Shown in pieces: positions 25,514 through 33,591 of a stretch of DNA of 64,000 nt. Positions within the stretch are counted from its first letter, which is position 1. Every line of letters starts with the position of its first letter. Source of the stretch: Paenibacillus sp. HWE-109 (lineage in GTDB: Bacteria > Bacillota > Bacilli > Paenibacillales > NBRC-103111); the NCBI RefSeq assembly GCF_022163125.1, contig NZ_CP091881.1, positions 5,518,001-5,582,000 on the forward strand. Direction: 5' to 3'. A program made the position numbers and the translations under genes. Below the pieces are notes generated by a model, which was not told where the DNA came from, searched no databases, and saw nothing but the letters and a program-made list of their open reading frames with translations.

Positions 25514-26602
25514 TTAGCCGTTGCGTTTTTGGAAATCGCTCATAAAGTCAGCGAGTGCTTTGCAAGATGCATATGGAACTGCATTGTACGTGGAAGCTCT
25601 CAGACCGCCAACACTGCGATGGCCTTTCAAGCCGACGAATCCATGTTGTTCTGTTTCTTTGATGAACTTTTTCTCCAGCTCTTCATCTTGCAAACGGAAC
25701 GTAATGTTCATCGCAGAACGGCTGCCTTGATCAACAGGACCCCGGTAGAAACCACCGCTTTGGTCAATCGCGCTATAAATAAGCCCTGATTTCTCCAAAT
25801 TGTTCTTTTCAATAACAGCTAGTCCACCTTGCTCTTGAATCCATTTCAATACGAGGTTCACCATGTAGATAGAGTAAACCGGAGGTGTATTGTAAAGCGA
25901 ATTGTTTTTGCCATGCGTTTCATAACGAAGCATCGTCGGGATTGTTTTCGGCAGATCCTGCAGAAGGTCTTCTTTGACAATGACCACCGTCACACCGGAC
26001 GGACCGAGATTCTTCTGTGCCCCGGCATAGATCATGCCGAATTTGGAGACATCCACAGGCCGGCTCAAAATATCGCTGGACATGTCACCGATCAAAGGCA
26101 CGTTCCCTGTATCCGGGTAACTTTGGAACTGAGCGCCTTCAATTGTTTCATTGGAAGTCAGATGCAGGTAAGCGGAATCCGGTTGAATCTTGATTTCGCT
26201 CAGATCCGGAATTTTCATGAATTTCTGTTCCTGGGAACTAGCCGCAATCGCCACTTCTCCGAACAATTTTGCCTCTTGGACCGCTTTCTCTGCCCAAGCG
26301 CCAGTCAGCACGTAGCTGCCTACTTTACCAGGTTTCAAGAAATTAAGCGGGATCATGGCGAATTGTGTACTCGCACCGCCTTGAATAAACTGAATTTGAT
26401 AACCATCCGGTATACTGAAAATTTGTTTCAATAATTGCTGTGTTTCATTATGTACTTGCTCATATTCAGCGCTGCGGTGAGATATTTCCATGATCGACAT
26501 GCCGATGCCTTTAAATTCGACAAGTTCTTCTTGTGCTTTTTGCAGTACTTCGAGCGGTAATGCTGCAGGCCCTGCGTTAAAGTTATAGGCCCTATTTCCC
26601 AT
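25514..26602 (-). CDS. serC: Phosphoserine aminotransferase SerC
   Basis: A 362-residue PLP enzyme that converts 3-phosphohydroxypyruvate to O-phosphoserine using glutamate; it can also act in pyridoxal phosphate synthesis. Motifs: the start NRAYNFNAGPAALPLEVL, FIQGGASTQFAMIPLNF, and GAQKNLGPSGVTVVIV, whose Lys binds PLP. The ATG at 26602 has AGGTG upstream and gives the standard N-terminus; a longer frame running another 56 codons upstream overlaps the divergent promoter region. It is monocistronic, with its own terminator. Confidence 0.95.
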   Translation of the reverse strand: MGNRAYNFNAGPAALPLEVLQKAQEELVEFKGIGMSIMEISHRSAEYEQVHNETQQLLKQIFSIPDGYQIQFIQGGASTQFAMIPLNFLKPGKVGSYVLTGAWAEKAVQEAKLFGEVAIAASSQEQKFMKIPDLSEIKIQPDSAYLHLTSNETIEGAQFQSYPDTGNVPLIGDMSSDILSRPVDVSKFGMIYAGAQKNLGPSGVTVVIVKEDLLQDLPKTIPTMLRYETHGKNNSLYNTPPVYSIYMVNLVLKWIQEQGGLAVIEKNNLEKSGLIYSAIDQSGGFYRGPVDQGSRSAMNITFRLQDEELEKKFIKETEQHGFVGLKGHRSVGGLRASTYNAVPYASCKALADFMSDFQKRNG

Positions 26603-26815
26603 GAGTGACCACACCTTTGCTTTTGTATTATGGCTATGATAGCAATATTCTCCTCCTGCATCAAGTAAAACCTTCATTGGCAACGCTGGGAAGAGCGTAA
26701 TCGTGTTCCCGATATCTGCGCTGGGATGATTTTCTACTTTCCGCATAACTTTCCGCTCATTTACAAACAATGGAATACAATTGGTATTTCTTTATGTAAA
26801 AGAGGAGGCTCCCTT

Positions 26816-27676
26816 ATGCCAGACGCATACGAAATTGTCATCCGCACCTTATTAGCCGTACTCGTCCTGTTCATCATGACGAAAATCCTTGGCAAAAGAC
26901 AAGTCTCACAGCTCTCGCTATTCGAGTATATTACCGGCATTACCATCGGTAATTTGGCCGGTTCCATCTCGGTTGATTTAGATGCCAAGTGGTACCTCGG
27001 GCTAATCTCATTAACGGTCTGGATTGGCTGCTCGCTGGGCATTGAATTTCTACAGCTAAAAAGTAAAACCATGCGGGATTTTATTGACAGCAAAGCAACC
27101 GTGCTAATTAAAGAAGGGAAAGTGCAGGAAGATAACCTAAAAAAAGAACGACTAACCACGGATGAGCTAATGGAACAATTGCGCAAACGATCCGTCTTCA
27201 AAGTGGCCGATGTGGAATTCGCCATCATGGAGCCAAGCGGGGAAATTAATGTATTGTTAAAGCGCGAATACCTGCCGCTGACCCCAAGCCATCTCGGTAT
27301 TAAGGTAGCTCCAGAGAAAGAGCCTCAGGCCGCTATTATGGATGGCAAAATATTAAATGAATCGCTGGCTACGCTTGGTTTAAGCCCAGGGTGGCTGCAT
27401 ACAGAGCTAGACAAACTAGGCGTGACGATTGAGAATGTCTTCTTGGGACAAGTCGATTCTTACGGGCAATTGTATGTAGACTTGTATGACGACAAAATCA
27501 AAGTTCCCGTGCCGCAAGAAAAAGCGACCTTATTTGCAACTTTAAAGCAATGCGAAGCCGACTTGATGTTATACGGACTCACCACCAAAAACAAAGAAGC
27601 CATCCATATGTATGAGCGCTGCTCAAAACAAATGGAGGACATCATCGCAGAGTTGAAGCCTCTGCTTCAGCGTTAG
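26816..27676 (+). CDS. DUF421 (YetF-family) membrane protein
   Basis: A 286-residue protein with three N-terminal spans followed by a soluble C-terminal part. The segment TKILGKRQVSQLSLFEYITG and the later AIMEPSGEINVLLKREYLPL are hallmarks of DUF421/YetF proteins (YetF, YrbG, YdfR relatives), some of which are spore-associated. Their biochemical role is unknown. Unusually long for a minimal member, it has an extra C-terminal 80 residues seen in many Bacillota homologues. The ATG at 26816 follows GAGGAGG at good spacing. It is divergent from serC. Confidence 0.85.
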   Translation: MPDAYEIVIRTLLAVLVLFIMTKILGKRQVSQLSLFEYITGITIGNLAGSISVDLDAKWYLGLISLTVWIGCSLGIEFLQLKSKTMRDFIDSKATVLIKEGKVQEDNLKKERLTTDELMEQLRKRSVFKVADVEFAIMEPSGEINVLLKREYLPLTPSHLGIKVAPEKEPQAAIMDGKILNESLATLGLSPGWLHTELDKLGVTIENVFLGQVDSYGQLYVDLYDDKIKVPVPQEKATLFATLKQCEADLMLYGLTTKNKEAIHMYERCSKQMEDIIAELKPLLQR

Positions 27677-28071
27677 CACAAATGCTTACCTACTCAAAAC
27701 TCGCGAATTGGCAGGAGGCTATGTTAGAACGAGCTATGTCGGAAGGGGCTAACCCAAAGGAAATGAACCTTCGGGCAAGTCCCCTTACGAACTCAATACC
27801 CTTTATTTGATCAAAATCGTACACTTTGAAAATCTAATGAATTCCCGAAGCGCTATTCCAACCAAATGGTCACCATTCCGCCTATAAACGACTCGATAAC
27901 GCCAATTCAGTTCATTAGATCGCCAAACATGCCATTTTCTCGTCTATAAGCATCCTGCAGTTCATTAGAAAGGCAGATCGATTGCGCGGGGGAGGTCGGT
28001 GCTCGATTAACTTCCGCTATCCCCCATCAGCCGTGAGCTGCACTGCCAGACTAATCGGCCCGGATCCCCCG
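27677..28071. other. Intergenic region with degenerate GTTCATTAGA repeats
   Basis: No confident gene. A 42-codon frame (27682-27810, starting MLTYSKLANWQEAM) follows the DUF421 stop by five bases but lacks a ribosome site. From 27833 to 27970 there are copies of one short motif: TCTAATGAATTC (27833-27844), then direct copies AGTTCATTAGA near 27909 and 27959, each preceded by a CTATAA-containing stretch about 25-30 bases (first copy) or 16 bases (second copy) upstream. The rest shows nothing recognisable. Confidence 0.55.
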
Positions 28072-28695
28072 TCAGTCCAGCAGCACTTCCAAAGTCTCGC
28101 TGCGCGCAAGCTCCAACATGCGCAGCAGCTGCTCCGCAGTGTTGCGTTCCAATGAAAGCGGCGGAAGCTCGCTCGCGCCAAAGAAACCCACGCCGGTCGT
28201 TTCCAAACCGGCTTCTTCCAGCGCTTGGCCGCCCGTCAGCTCGCATAAGATGAACATCTTGTACACATGGTTCGCTGAGGGAGGATGAGCGTGTCGTTTT
28301 TTGTCCAAGACCGCCAACAATCGCAGTGGTTTGACCTCATATCCCGCTTCTTCGTAAGTCTCTTTGACAGCCACCTCAGACGGTGTAAGACCAATGTCGG
28401 CCCAACCTCCAGGCAGTGCCCAAGCGCCATCTGCTCTTTCCTTCACTAATAACAGCTTATTATCCTGCAGGACTACTGCCCGAATATCGACCTTTGGCGT
28501 TTGATATCCTTGCTCATTGGCAAATAATTCCGTCACTTTATCAATAGGCGTATCTGTAAAATAGCTCATCATCTCTACACTAATTTTGCGCAGCGCCTCA
28601 TAACGTTCCAGATCATAGCCATTCTCCCCGTAGGTAAGTCCAGCTTGACTGATCGCTTGAATCTCTTTCGCCCAATCCAGCCATGGGATTTGCAT
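28072..28695 (-). CDS. Nudix hydrolase with N-terminal NUDIX_N domain
   Basis: A 207-residue hydrolase. Residues 1-65 resemble the NUDIX_N (PF12535) helical domain found in ADP-ribose pyrophosphatase-like enzymes; residues 67-190 are the Nudix fold. The Nudix box (about residues 97-120) reads GWADIGLTPSEVAV then KETYEEAGYEV: the catalytic EE pair is kept, but the conserved Arg is Lys and the first Glu is Leu. It probably cleaves a nucleoside diphosphate derivative; the substrate is unknown. Its start overlaps the stop of the Mug-like glycosylase (ATGA), suggesting joint expression of two nucleic-acid or nucleotide sanitising activities. Confidence 0.88.
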   Translation of the reverse strand: MQIPWLDWAKEIQAISQAGLTYGENGYDLERYEALRKISVEMMSYFTDTPIDKVTELFANEQGYQTPKVDIRAVVLQDNKLLLVKERADGAWALPGGWADIGLTPSEVAVKETYEEAGYEVKPLRLLAVLDKKRHAHPPSANHVYKMFILCELTGGQALEEAGLETTGVGFFGASELPPLSLERNTAEQLLRMLELARSETLEVLLD

Positions 28696-29219
28696 CAGTT
28701 CCCCATCTCCGTTCCGCTATAATCTTTGATTCCCCGATAAATATCGACCATCTCCTCAAGCTTCATTCGAACGAGTCCGCTGGAAGAGGGGCATACATAT
28801 TCGATAACGCCTTCAACGACAGGCTCCGGCTGCACGCCCCACGACATTCCCCTGCGACCGCTGTACTGTTCATACACACCTTTGCCTACGAAACAGACAA
28901 CACTTGGTCGATACGTCACGATCTTTTGCCGCAGAATAAGTCGGCCTTCCCGGTACTCCTCCGGCGTGATTTCTGCCGCTGTCAACGTCGGACGTGCCAC
29001 AATATTCGTAAATCCGTAACCAAGCTGCAGCAAATCCTGATCTTCCTGAGGTTTATAAAGCCTAGGTGTGATGCCGGCCTGATCCAGAATGCGATAGAAG
29101 CGATTGCTTGGGCTCGCATAATGATGACCGGTTTCTCCAGATCGAAGACTTGGATTATATCCCACAAATAAAATTCGCAAATGATCTTCCAGATGATCCG
29201 AGATTGGCTCTATGCTCAT
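28695..29219 (-). CDS. G/U mismatch-specific DNA glycosylase (Mug family)
   Basis: A 174-residue uracil-DNA glycosylase superfamily member. Motif 1 is VGYNPSLRSGETGHHYA, keeping the catalytic Asn of the Mug/TDG family and the following NRFYRIL; motif 2 is CPSSSGLVRM near residue 150. These enzymes remove uracil or thymine from G mismatches and etheno-cytosine. Length agrees with Mug (about 170). AGGAGG lies nine bases before the ATG. It forms a two-gene unit with the Nudix gene. Confidence 0.88.
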   Translation of the reverse strand: MSIEPISDHLEDHLRILFVGYNPSLRSGETGHHYASPSNRFYRILDQAGITPRLYKPQEDQDLLQLGYGFTNIVARPTLTAAEITPEEYREGRLILRQKIVTYRPSVVCFVGKGVYEQYSGRRGMSWGVQPEPVVEGVIEYVCPSSSGLVRMKLEEMVDIYRGIKDYSGTEMGN

Positions 29220-29311
29220 TAGCGCTGCACCTCCTAAGCCATATGTCTCTACCTAGTTTACCATTATATAGGGGGAAACCAAAAAACTCAGCCTGTTCCC
29301 GAGCTCAAGTC

Positions 29312-29336
29312 AAAAAACCGAGGCATCGCCCCGGCT
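29312..29336 (-). terminator. Terminator of the DUF1800/DUF1501 operon
   Basis: On the minus strand CCGGGGC pairs with GCCTCGG around GAT, followed by TTTTTT, just after the DUF1501 stop. Confidence 0.8.
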
Positions 29337-29341
29337 TCGTT

Positions 29342-30574
29342 TCAAATAAATTTTATGGGGTCAAACGGTTGGCCAAGTACGGAGGAAACATCGCCTTTTA
29401 ACCATTTATCAACCAGCGTACTATAGACGCAGCGGAAATCAACCTCATATTTCAGATCACCATTATCCAAGTTGCTTAGACTTGGGTAAGCGCCGTACAG
29501 ACCGCCATTCACCTTGCCGCCCATCACAAACATGGGAGCCGCAGTACCATGGTCAGTCCCCCCGCTCCCGTTTTCCTTGACACGGCGACCAAATTCCGAG
29601 AACATCATCACCATCACACGATCCTGAAGCCCTTGAGCCTCCAAATCTTTGTAGAAAGCTGCCAACCCTTCGTCCACTTGAGTCAAAACCTTGGCGTGCT
29701 GCACTTTTTCATCGGCGTGATCATCGAAACCACCTATTTGAACATTAAAAACTCGGGTTCCCGATTTGCCTGCCAACAGTTTGGAAACTAATTGGAGATC
29801 TTTTGCAAAGTTCGTTTTCGGATATTCTACTTTATTGGCGTAAGTTGCCGTTAACGCTTGAATTGCCTCAACACTTTTGTAAGCCTCGCTGCCGCGTCCC
29901 GCAACAACGCGCAGTTGTTCCACTTGATTCTGGGTACTGTACATGTCCAAAAAGGCTTTCGTTAACCGATTCTTGTCGAGCATCGCCGTTTTGGGATCAA
30001 TGAGGCTGTACGTTTCAAGCGATTGAATAACGGGGAAACTCACCTTCTCCGATGCAAAAGCCTTGCTTCCGGATCCCCCGATCTGAACCGCCTTCAGCGG
30101 GTTATTATTGCCACGCAGCGAAGAATCTACATAGCGTGCCAGCCAGCCGCTGCGGCTAATTTTCTGCGGCTCTGCCGTTTGCCAAATTTCCATTGAACGG
30201 AAATGGGAGTGATCCGGCTCTGGATACCCAACCCCCTGAATAACCGCTAATTTGCCAAGCTTATACAGCGCAGACAAGCCAACCAGACTTGGATGCAGGC
30301 CAACGTGATTATCCAAGGCCAAAACATCTTTCTGCTGATAAGCCAGCGTCGGCCTGGAATCGTAATAAACCCCTTGTCCATAAGGAATTAACGTATTGAT
30401 CCCATCATTTCCCCCGCTTAATTGCACAACAACTAGGACGGGATCATCGACTCCCTCATCCAAGCCCGTTGCCAGAATGGACTTGCCGGTCTCCGTGAAT
30501 AAGGCGCCGCCCAACCCTAATGAAGCGAACAAGGCTGTTCCCTTAATTAAAAAATCCCTTCTCGACAGCTTCAT
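29342..30574 (-). CDS. DUF1501 protein with Tat-type signal
   Basis: A 410-residue exported protein. The N-terminus has a twin-arginine motif (SRRDFLIKG) followed by a hydrophobic stretch, so it should be exported folded. Further conserved blocks are VVVQLSGGNDGINTLIPYG, GLHPSL, HSHFRSMEIWQTA-like and MMFSEFGRRVKENGSGGTDHGTAAPMF (its parts), which place it in DUF1501, part of the alkaline-phosphatase/sulfatase fold. Function is unknown. It follows the DUF1800 gene by 13 bases; this pair recurs across bacteria and is presumed to work together. Confidence 0.88.
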   Translation of the reverse strand: MKLSRRDFLIKGTALFASLGLGGALFTETGKSILATGLDEGVDDPVLVVVQLSGGNDGINTLIPYGQGVYYDSRPTLAYQQKDVLALDNHVGLHPSLVGLSALYKLGKLAVIQGVGYPEPDHSHFRSMEIWQTAEPQKISRSGWLARYVDSSLRGNNNPLKAVQIGGSGSKAFASEKVSFPVIQSLETYSLIDPKTAMLDKNRLTKAFLDMYSTQNQVEQLRVVAGRGSEAYKSVEAIQALTATYANKVEYPKTNFAKDLQLVSKLLAGKSGTRVFNVQIGGFDDHADEKVQHAKVLTQVDEGLAAFYKDLEAQGLQDRVMVMMFSEFGRRVKENGSGGTDHGTAAPMFVMGGKVNGGLYGAYPSLSNLDNGDLKYEVDFRCVYSTLVDKWLKGDVSSVLGQPFDPIKFI

Positions 30575-30587
30575 ATTTTCACCCCCA

Positions 30588-31907
30588 TTACTTCATTTGA
30601 GCCTCTGGGCTAATTAATACTAATTGCATCAAGCCTCTGAGGCCTGTATTTTTTTGTTTGGTATGTACAATCGTATCGTCCGCATAAGAACTAAGTCCTT
30701 GCAAGGTCTTATCTGACAAATTCGCAATAGTTAGTCGCTGACTCCACAGCTTAACCCACTCATCAGGACGGTTCGCTTGCTCCGGTGTAAATGCTGGCGC
30801 AGTAAGCAGCTTGAGATTCATCTGTTTGGCAATGGACTCAGCGAATTGATACCGCGCTAATAGGGTGTTGGTGTTGAGCCAGGATGTTCCGCCTCTCCAG
30901 CCTGCAACGTCCGGCGGCGAATACAGTTCCTGCCCCATTTTACGCATCGCTTGCGCATGGCCCTTGGAAACGCTGAGCTGAAGAGCCTTCAGAATGCCAG
31001 CCACATAGTCTGCCGGTGTTTTAATCAAGGCCATTCGATACTTCTCTTCATAAAATTCAGCGGATAAGAACAACTCTTGCAGTACATTTCCAATCGTCGC
31101 CTTGTTGACAATGTGCGCTGCGATTTGTTGAACCCAACCTTCTGATGGTGTATCTGTTGCAAAGTATTTAAGCAGCTTGGTTGCAAGGAAAGTGGAAAGC
31201 GTCTTCTGATGGACAATAATGTCCACGGCATCCGCTGAATCCAAATTGCCCTTCTCACCCAGCAGTTGTTTCGCATCATTATCGTGCTGTTTAGGATTAA
31301 AAGCTACTTTGTTCTCCTTCTTATCGTATGTCCACCCTGTAAAGGCGCGCGCTGCTTCTTTAACATCATTTTCTGTATAGTGACCGATACCGAGCGTGAA
31401 TAACTCCATCACTTCGCGGGCGTAATTTTCATTGGGTTTGCCTTTTTTATTCCGGTTCACATCCAACCAGATCATCATGGCGGGATCCTGGCTAACGGCA
31501 AGCAGCAGCTCCTGGAAATTACCCATAGCATACTTGCGCAGCAGCGTATTCTGCTGAACCATTAAAGTGACATCATTCACCTTATAATTCGCTGTGGCAA
31601 AATGGCCATGCCAGAACAATGTCATCTTCTCAACAAGCGGAGCCGCCGAATAGACCATTCGGTAAAGCCAATACATTTGCTGATCGGCCAATTGCAAGGG
31701 GTCCAGCGCTTTCTTCCCATCTGCGGTCAATTGATCGAAGGGGATCAATACCGGTGGCTGAGCTAACACCGACTCACCCGCAATCAACCGACGGACGGTC
31801 TCCTCGGGGCCGTGTGAAACACATGCGGCAATCTCTTCTTGTGTGGCGCCGAATCCGGCACGAAGCAATAAATGAACTACTTCCTTGTTCGTCCATGGTA
31901 AGCCCAT
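30588..31907 (-). CDS. DUF1800 protein
   Basis: A 439-residue protein with the DUF1800 hallmarks HLLLRAGFGAT near the N-terminus, MTLFWHGHFAT, NYAREVMELFTLGIGHYTENDVKEAARAFTGW (written as joined short blocks) and PPDVAGWRGG toward the C-terminus. The family is of unknown function and is nearly always encoded beside DUF1501. No clear signal peptide is visible here; it may be carried out with its Tat-exported partner, which is speculation. ATG at 31907 is set by GGGGAGGG seven bases upstream; the GTG at 31922 overlaps that site and is unlikely. Confidence 0.88.
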   Translation of the reverse strand: MGLPWTNKEVVHLLLRAGFGATQEEIAACVSHGPEETVRRLIAGESVLAQPPVLIPFDQLTADGKKALDPLQLADQQMYWLYRMVYSAAPLVEKMTLFWHGHFATANYKVNDVTLMVQQNTLLRKYAMGNFQELLLAVSQDPAMMIWLDVNRNKKGKPNENYAREVMELFTLGIGHYTENDVKEAARAFTGWTYDKKENKVAFNPKQHDNDAKQLLGEKGNLDSADAVDIIVHQKTLSTFLATKLLKYFATDTPSEGWVQQIAAHIVNKATIGNVLQELFLSAEFYEEKYRMALIKTPADYVAGILKALQLSVSKGHAQAMRKMGQELYSPPDVAGWRGGTSWLNTNTLLARYQFAESIAKQMNLKLLTAPAFTPEQANRPDEWVKLWSQRLTIANLSDKTLQGLSSYADDTIVHTKQKNTGLRGLMQLVLISPEAQMK

Positions 31908-31974
31908 GATTTCCCTCCCCACTCCCTAATTTCCAAACTGTACCATACAAATATGTCAAAAGTATGAGCAAACG

Positions 31975-32008
31975 AAAAAAGAGTTCTCAGATTATCTCTG
32001 AGAAACTC
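31975..32008 (-). terminator. Terminator of the biotin operon, overlapping the bioC stop
   Basis: On the minus strand GAGTTTCTCAGA pairs with TCTGAGAACTC, followed by TTTTTT. The 5' half of the stem lies inside the last bioC codons and the loop contains its stop codon. Confidence 0.85.
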
Positions 32009-32852
32009 CAGCTTGGAACCCTATCAGATCGTAAGTAGCGGAGATGCCTCCTTGCACGCTGAACCTTTCCTCGTATTCCTTATACATATTAGCGAACAGC
32101 CGTCGCGAGCTGAAGCCAGGTGCAGTGGCTGCTTCCGAAGCGCTAGCCCCCATGGCTTTGACCGCAAGCAGAAAATCTCTTACTGATGGATACGTTTCTT
32201 TTTGAATCGCGCCTGTTTGTTGAATACTCGAAAATCCGGCATCTACGAGCAGGTTTTTCCACTGTCTATCCGTTTGAAATGTGAGTCCATGCCTTTGCGG
32301 CTCGACGCCCCCATCTCGATACGCTTGATTAAATGACTGATGCAGCTCGTCAAATGTTCTAGGCCCGAATGTTGTGAACACCAGCAACCCTCCAGGACGA
32401 AGCAACCTTCGAAGATGGCTTAATGTTTGTCTTGGATCGCGAAGCCATTGAAAACAAGCACAAGAAACAATAAGGTCGAACGAACTTTCTTGGGCATCCA
32501 CCGACCATTGTTCTACATCTGCATGAAGAAAACTCACTTGATCCGGCTGGCTGCCGCCGCTAACCAACCGATCTGCATAGATCCGATGCTTCGCCGCTTC
32601 TATCATCCCTAGCGCCATATCAATGGCGGTAATCGACGTTCGGGGCCACTCGTCAACCAGCATCTTGGTCAGTGTCCCCGTGCCGCAGCCAATCTCAAGC
32701 ATGCTTGTCGGCTCTAGATTACCTTCGACCTTAAAGCGGAGCGACGAAGCAAGCTGCTCCGCCATAATGCGCTGAACCTTGGCGTGCGCATCATACGATC
32801 CTGCTGCACTCCGATGAAATTGACGCTCAATATCCAATGTCCTTATGTTCAT
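31992..32852 (-). CDS. bioC: Malonyl-ACP O-methyltransferase BioC
   Basis: A 286-residue class I SAM-dependent methyltransferase. It starts IERQFHRSAAGSYDAHAKVQ, typical of BioC, with SAM motif MLEIGCGTGTLTKML near residues 53-65, IVSCACFQWL, and PGGLLVFTTFGPRTFDELH. It methylates the free carboxyl of malonyl-ACP so that fatty acid synthase can build pimeloyl-ACP methyl ester. It is the last gene of bioADBFHC and overlaps bioH by 26 bases. Its stop codon sits inside the operon terminator. Confidence 0.93.
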   Translation of the reverse strand: MNIRTLDIERQFHRSAAGSYDAHAKVQRIMAEQLASSLRFKVEGNLEPTSMLEIGCGTGTLTKMLVDEWPRTSITAIDMALGMIEAAKHRIYADRLVSGGSQPDQVSFLHADVEQWSVDAQESSFDLIVSCACFQWLRDPRQTLSHLRRLLRPGGLLVFTTFGPRTFDELHQSFNQAYRDGGVEPQRHGLTFQTDRQWKNLLVDAGFSSIQQTGAIQKETYPSVRDFLLAVKAMGASASEAATAPGFSSRRLFANMYKEYEERFSVQGGISATYDLIGFQAGVSQR

Positions 32853-33591
32853 CCCACCAACGCCTCAATTCCTCAGCTATCTTCACTTCTCGTCCCCAAA
32901 ACGGCGCATGCCCGCAACCAGGTATAGGTATCAAATCTACTTGAGGCCATTGAGCAGCAAGCTCTGCGGCAGCGTTGTAGGGACAAATCTTATCTTCCAA
33001 CCCATGAACCAGCAGAACCGGACATGTAATCTCCGACATCCGAGACAGAACTTCCTCGCTTCGCAAAATTTTAAGACCAGCAATGAGCGCAGGGGTTGTC
33101 CAGCTGCCAATGGGAGGAAAGCTTCGATCAAGACCAGCCTCCCGTTCAGCCTCTGTAAACATCATCTGGCGAAAGCTGCTTTCAACGCTTTGAGGGTCCT
33201 TCAGGAGTTGCTTCATCATTTGTTTCAAATAAGCATCAGGCCATCCCCTGTCCCTCTCTTCATAAGAACGGGTGAAACGGGCTGCAGCTGCAAACAACAG
33301 GAGGCCATCCACCTCCCCTTTCACAGCTAGCCTTAACGCCAGTAATCCGCCCAGCGACCAGCCTCCGATCAACAGCGGACCGCGGGAGACTTTTCCATTT
33401 GCTCCAAGCGCAGCTTTCCAGCGATGAACCGTTATTTCAGTAAGCAGCAGCATCTTTTCAGGCGAATCCATACCGCTATAATCAACAGAAACATGCTGAT
33501 ATTCTGGCAGCAGCTCGCGAAGCTGATCGAAAATAGTCACTGGCATGCTCCATCCGCCAAGCCATACAATAGTGCCTTTCATCGCCATCAT
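32827..33591 (-). CDS. bioH: Pimeloyl-ACP methyl ester esterase, BioH-like
   Basis: A 254-residue alpha/beta hydrolase. The nucleophile elbow GGWSLGGLLALRLA holds the catalytic Ser; LLVHGLEDKICP and the late GCGHAPFW supply the Asp and His of the triad. In the biotin operon context it should hydrolyse pimeloyl-ACP methyl ester, ending the BioC-BioH cycle. Sequence divergence from Escherichia coli BioH is large, so it could be classed with other functionally equivalent esterases. The start overlaps the bioF stop (ATGA); three closely spaced ATGs (33591, 33588, 33582) are possible starts. Confidence 0.82.
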   Translation of the reverse strand: MMAMKGTIVWLGGWSMPVTIFDQLRELLPEYQHVSVDYSGMDSPEKMLLLTEITVHRWKAALGANGKVSRGPLLIGGWSLGGLLALRLAVKGEVDGLLLFAAAARFTRSYEERDRGWPDAYLKQMMKQLLKDPQSVESSFRQMMFTEAEREAGLDRSFPPIGSWTTPALIAGLKILRSEEVLSRMSEITCPVLLVHGLEDKICPYNAAAELAAQWPQVDLIPIPGCGHAPFWGREVKIAEELRRWWDEHKDIGY

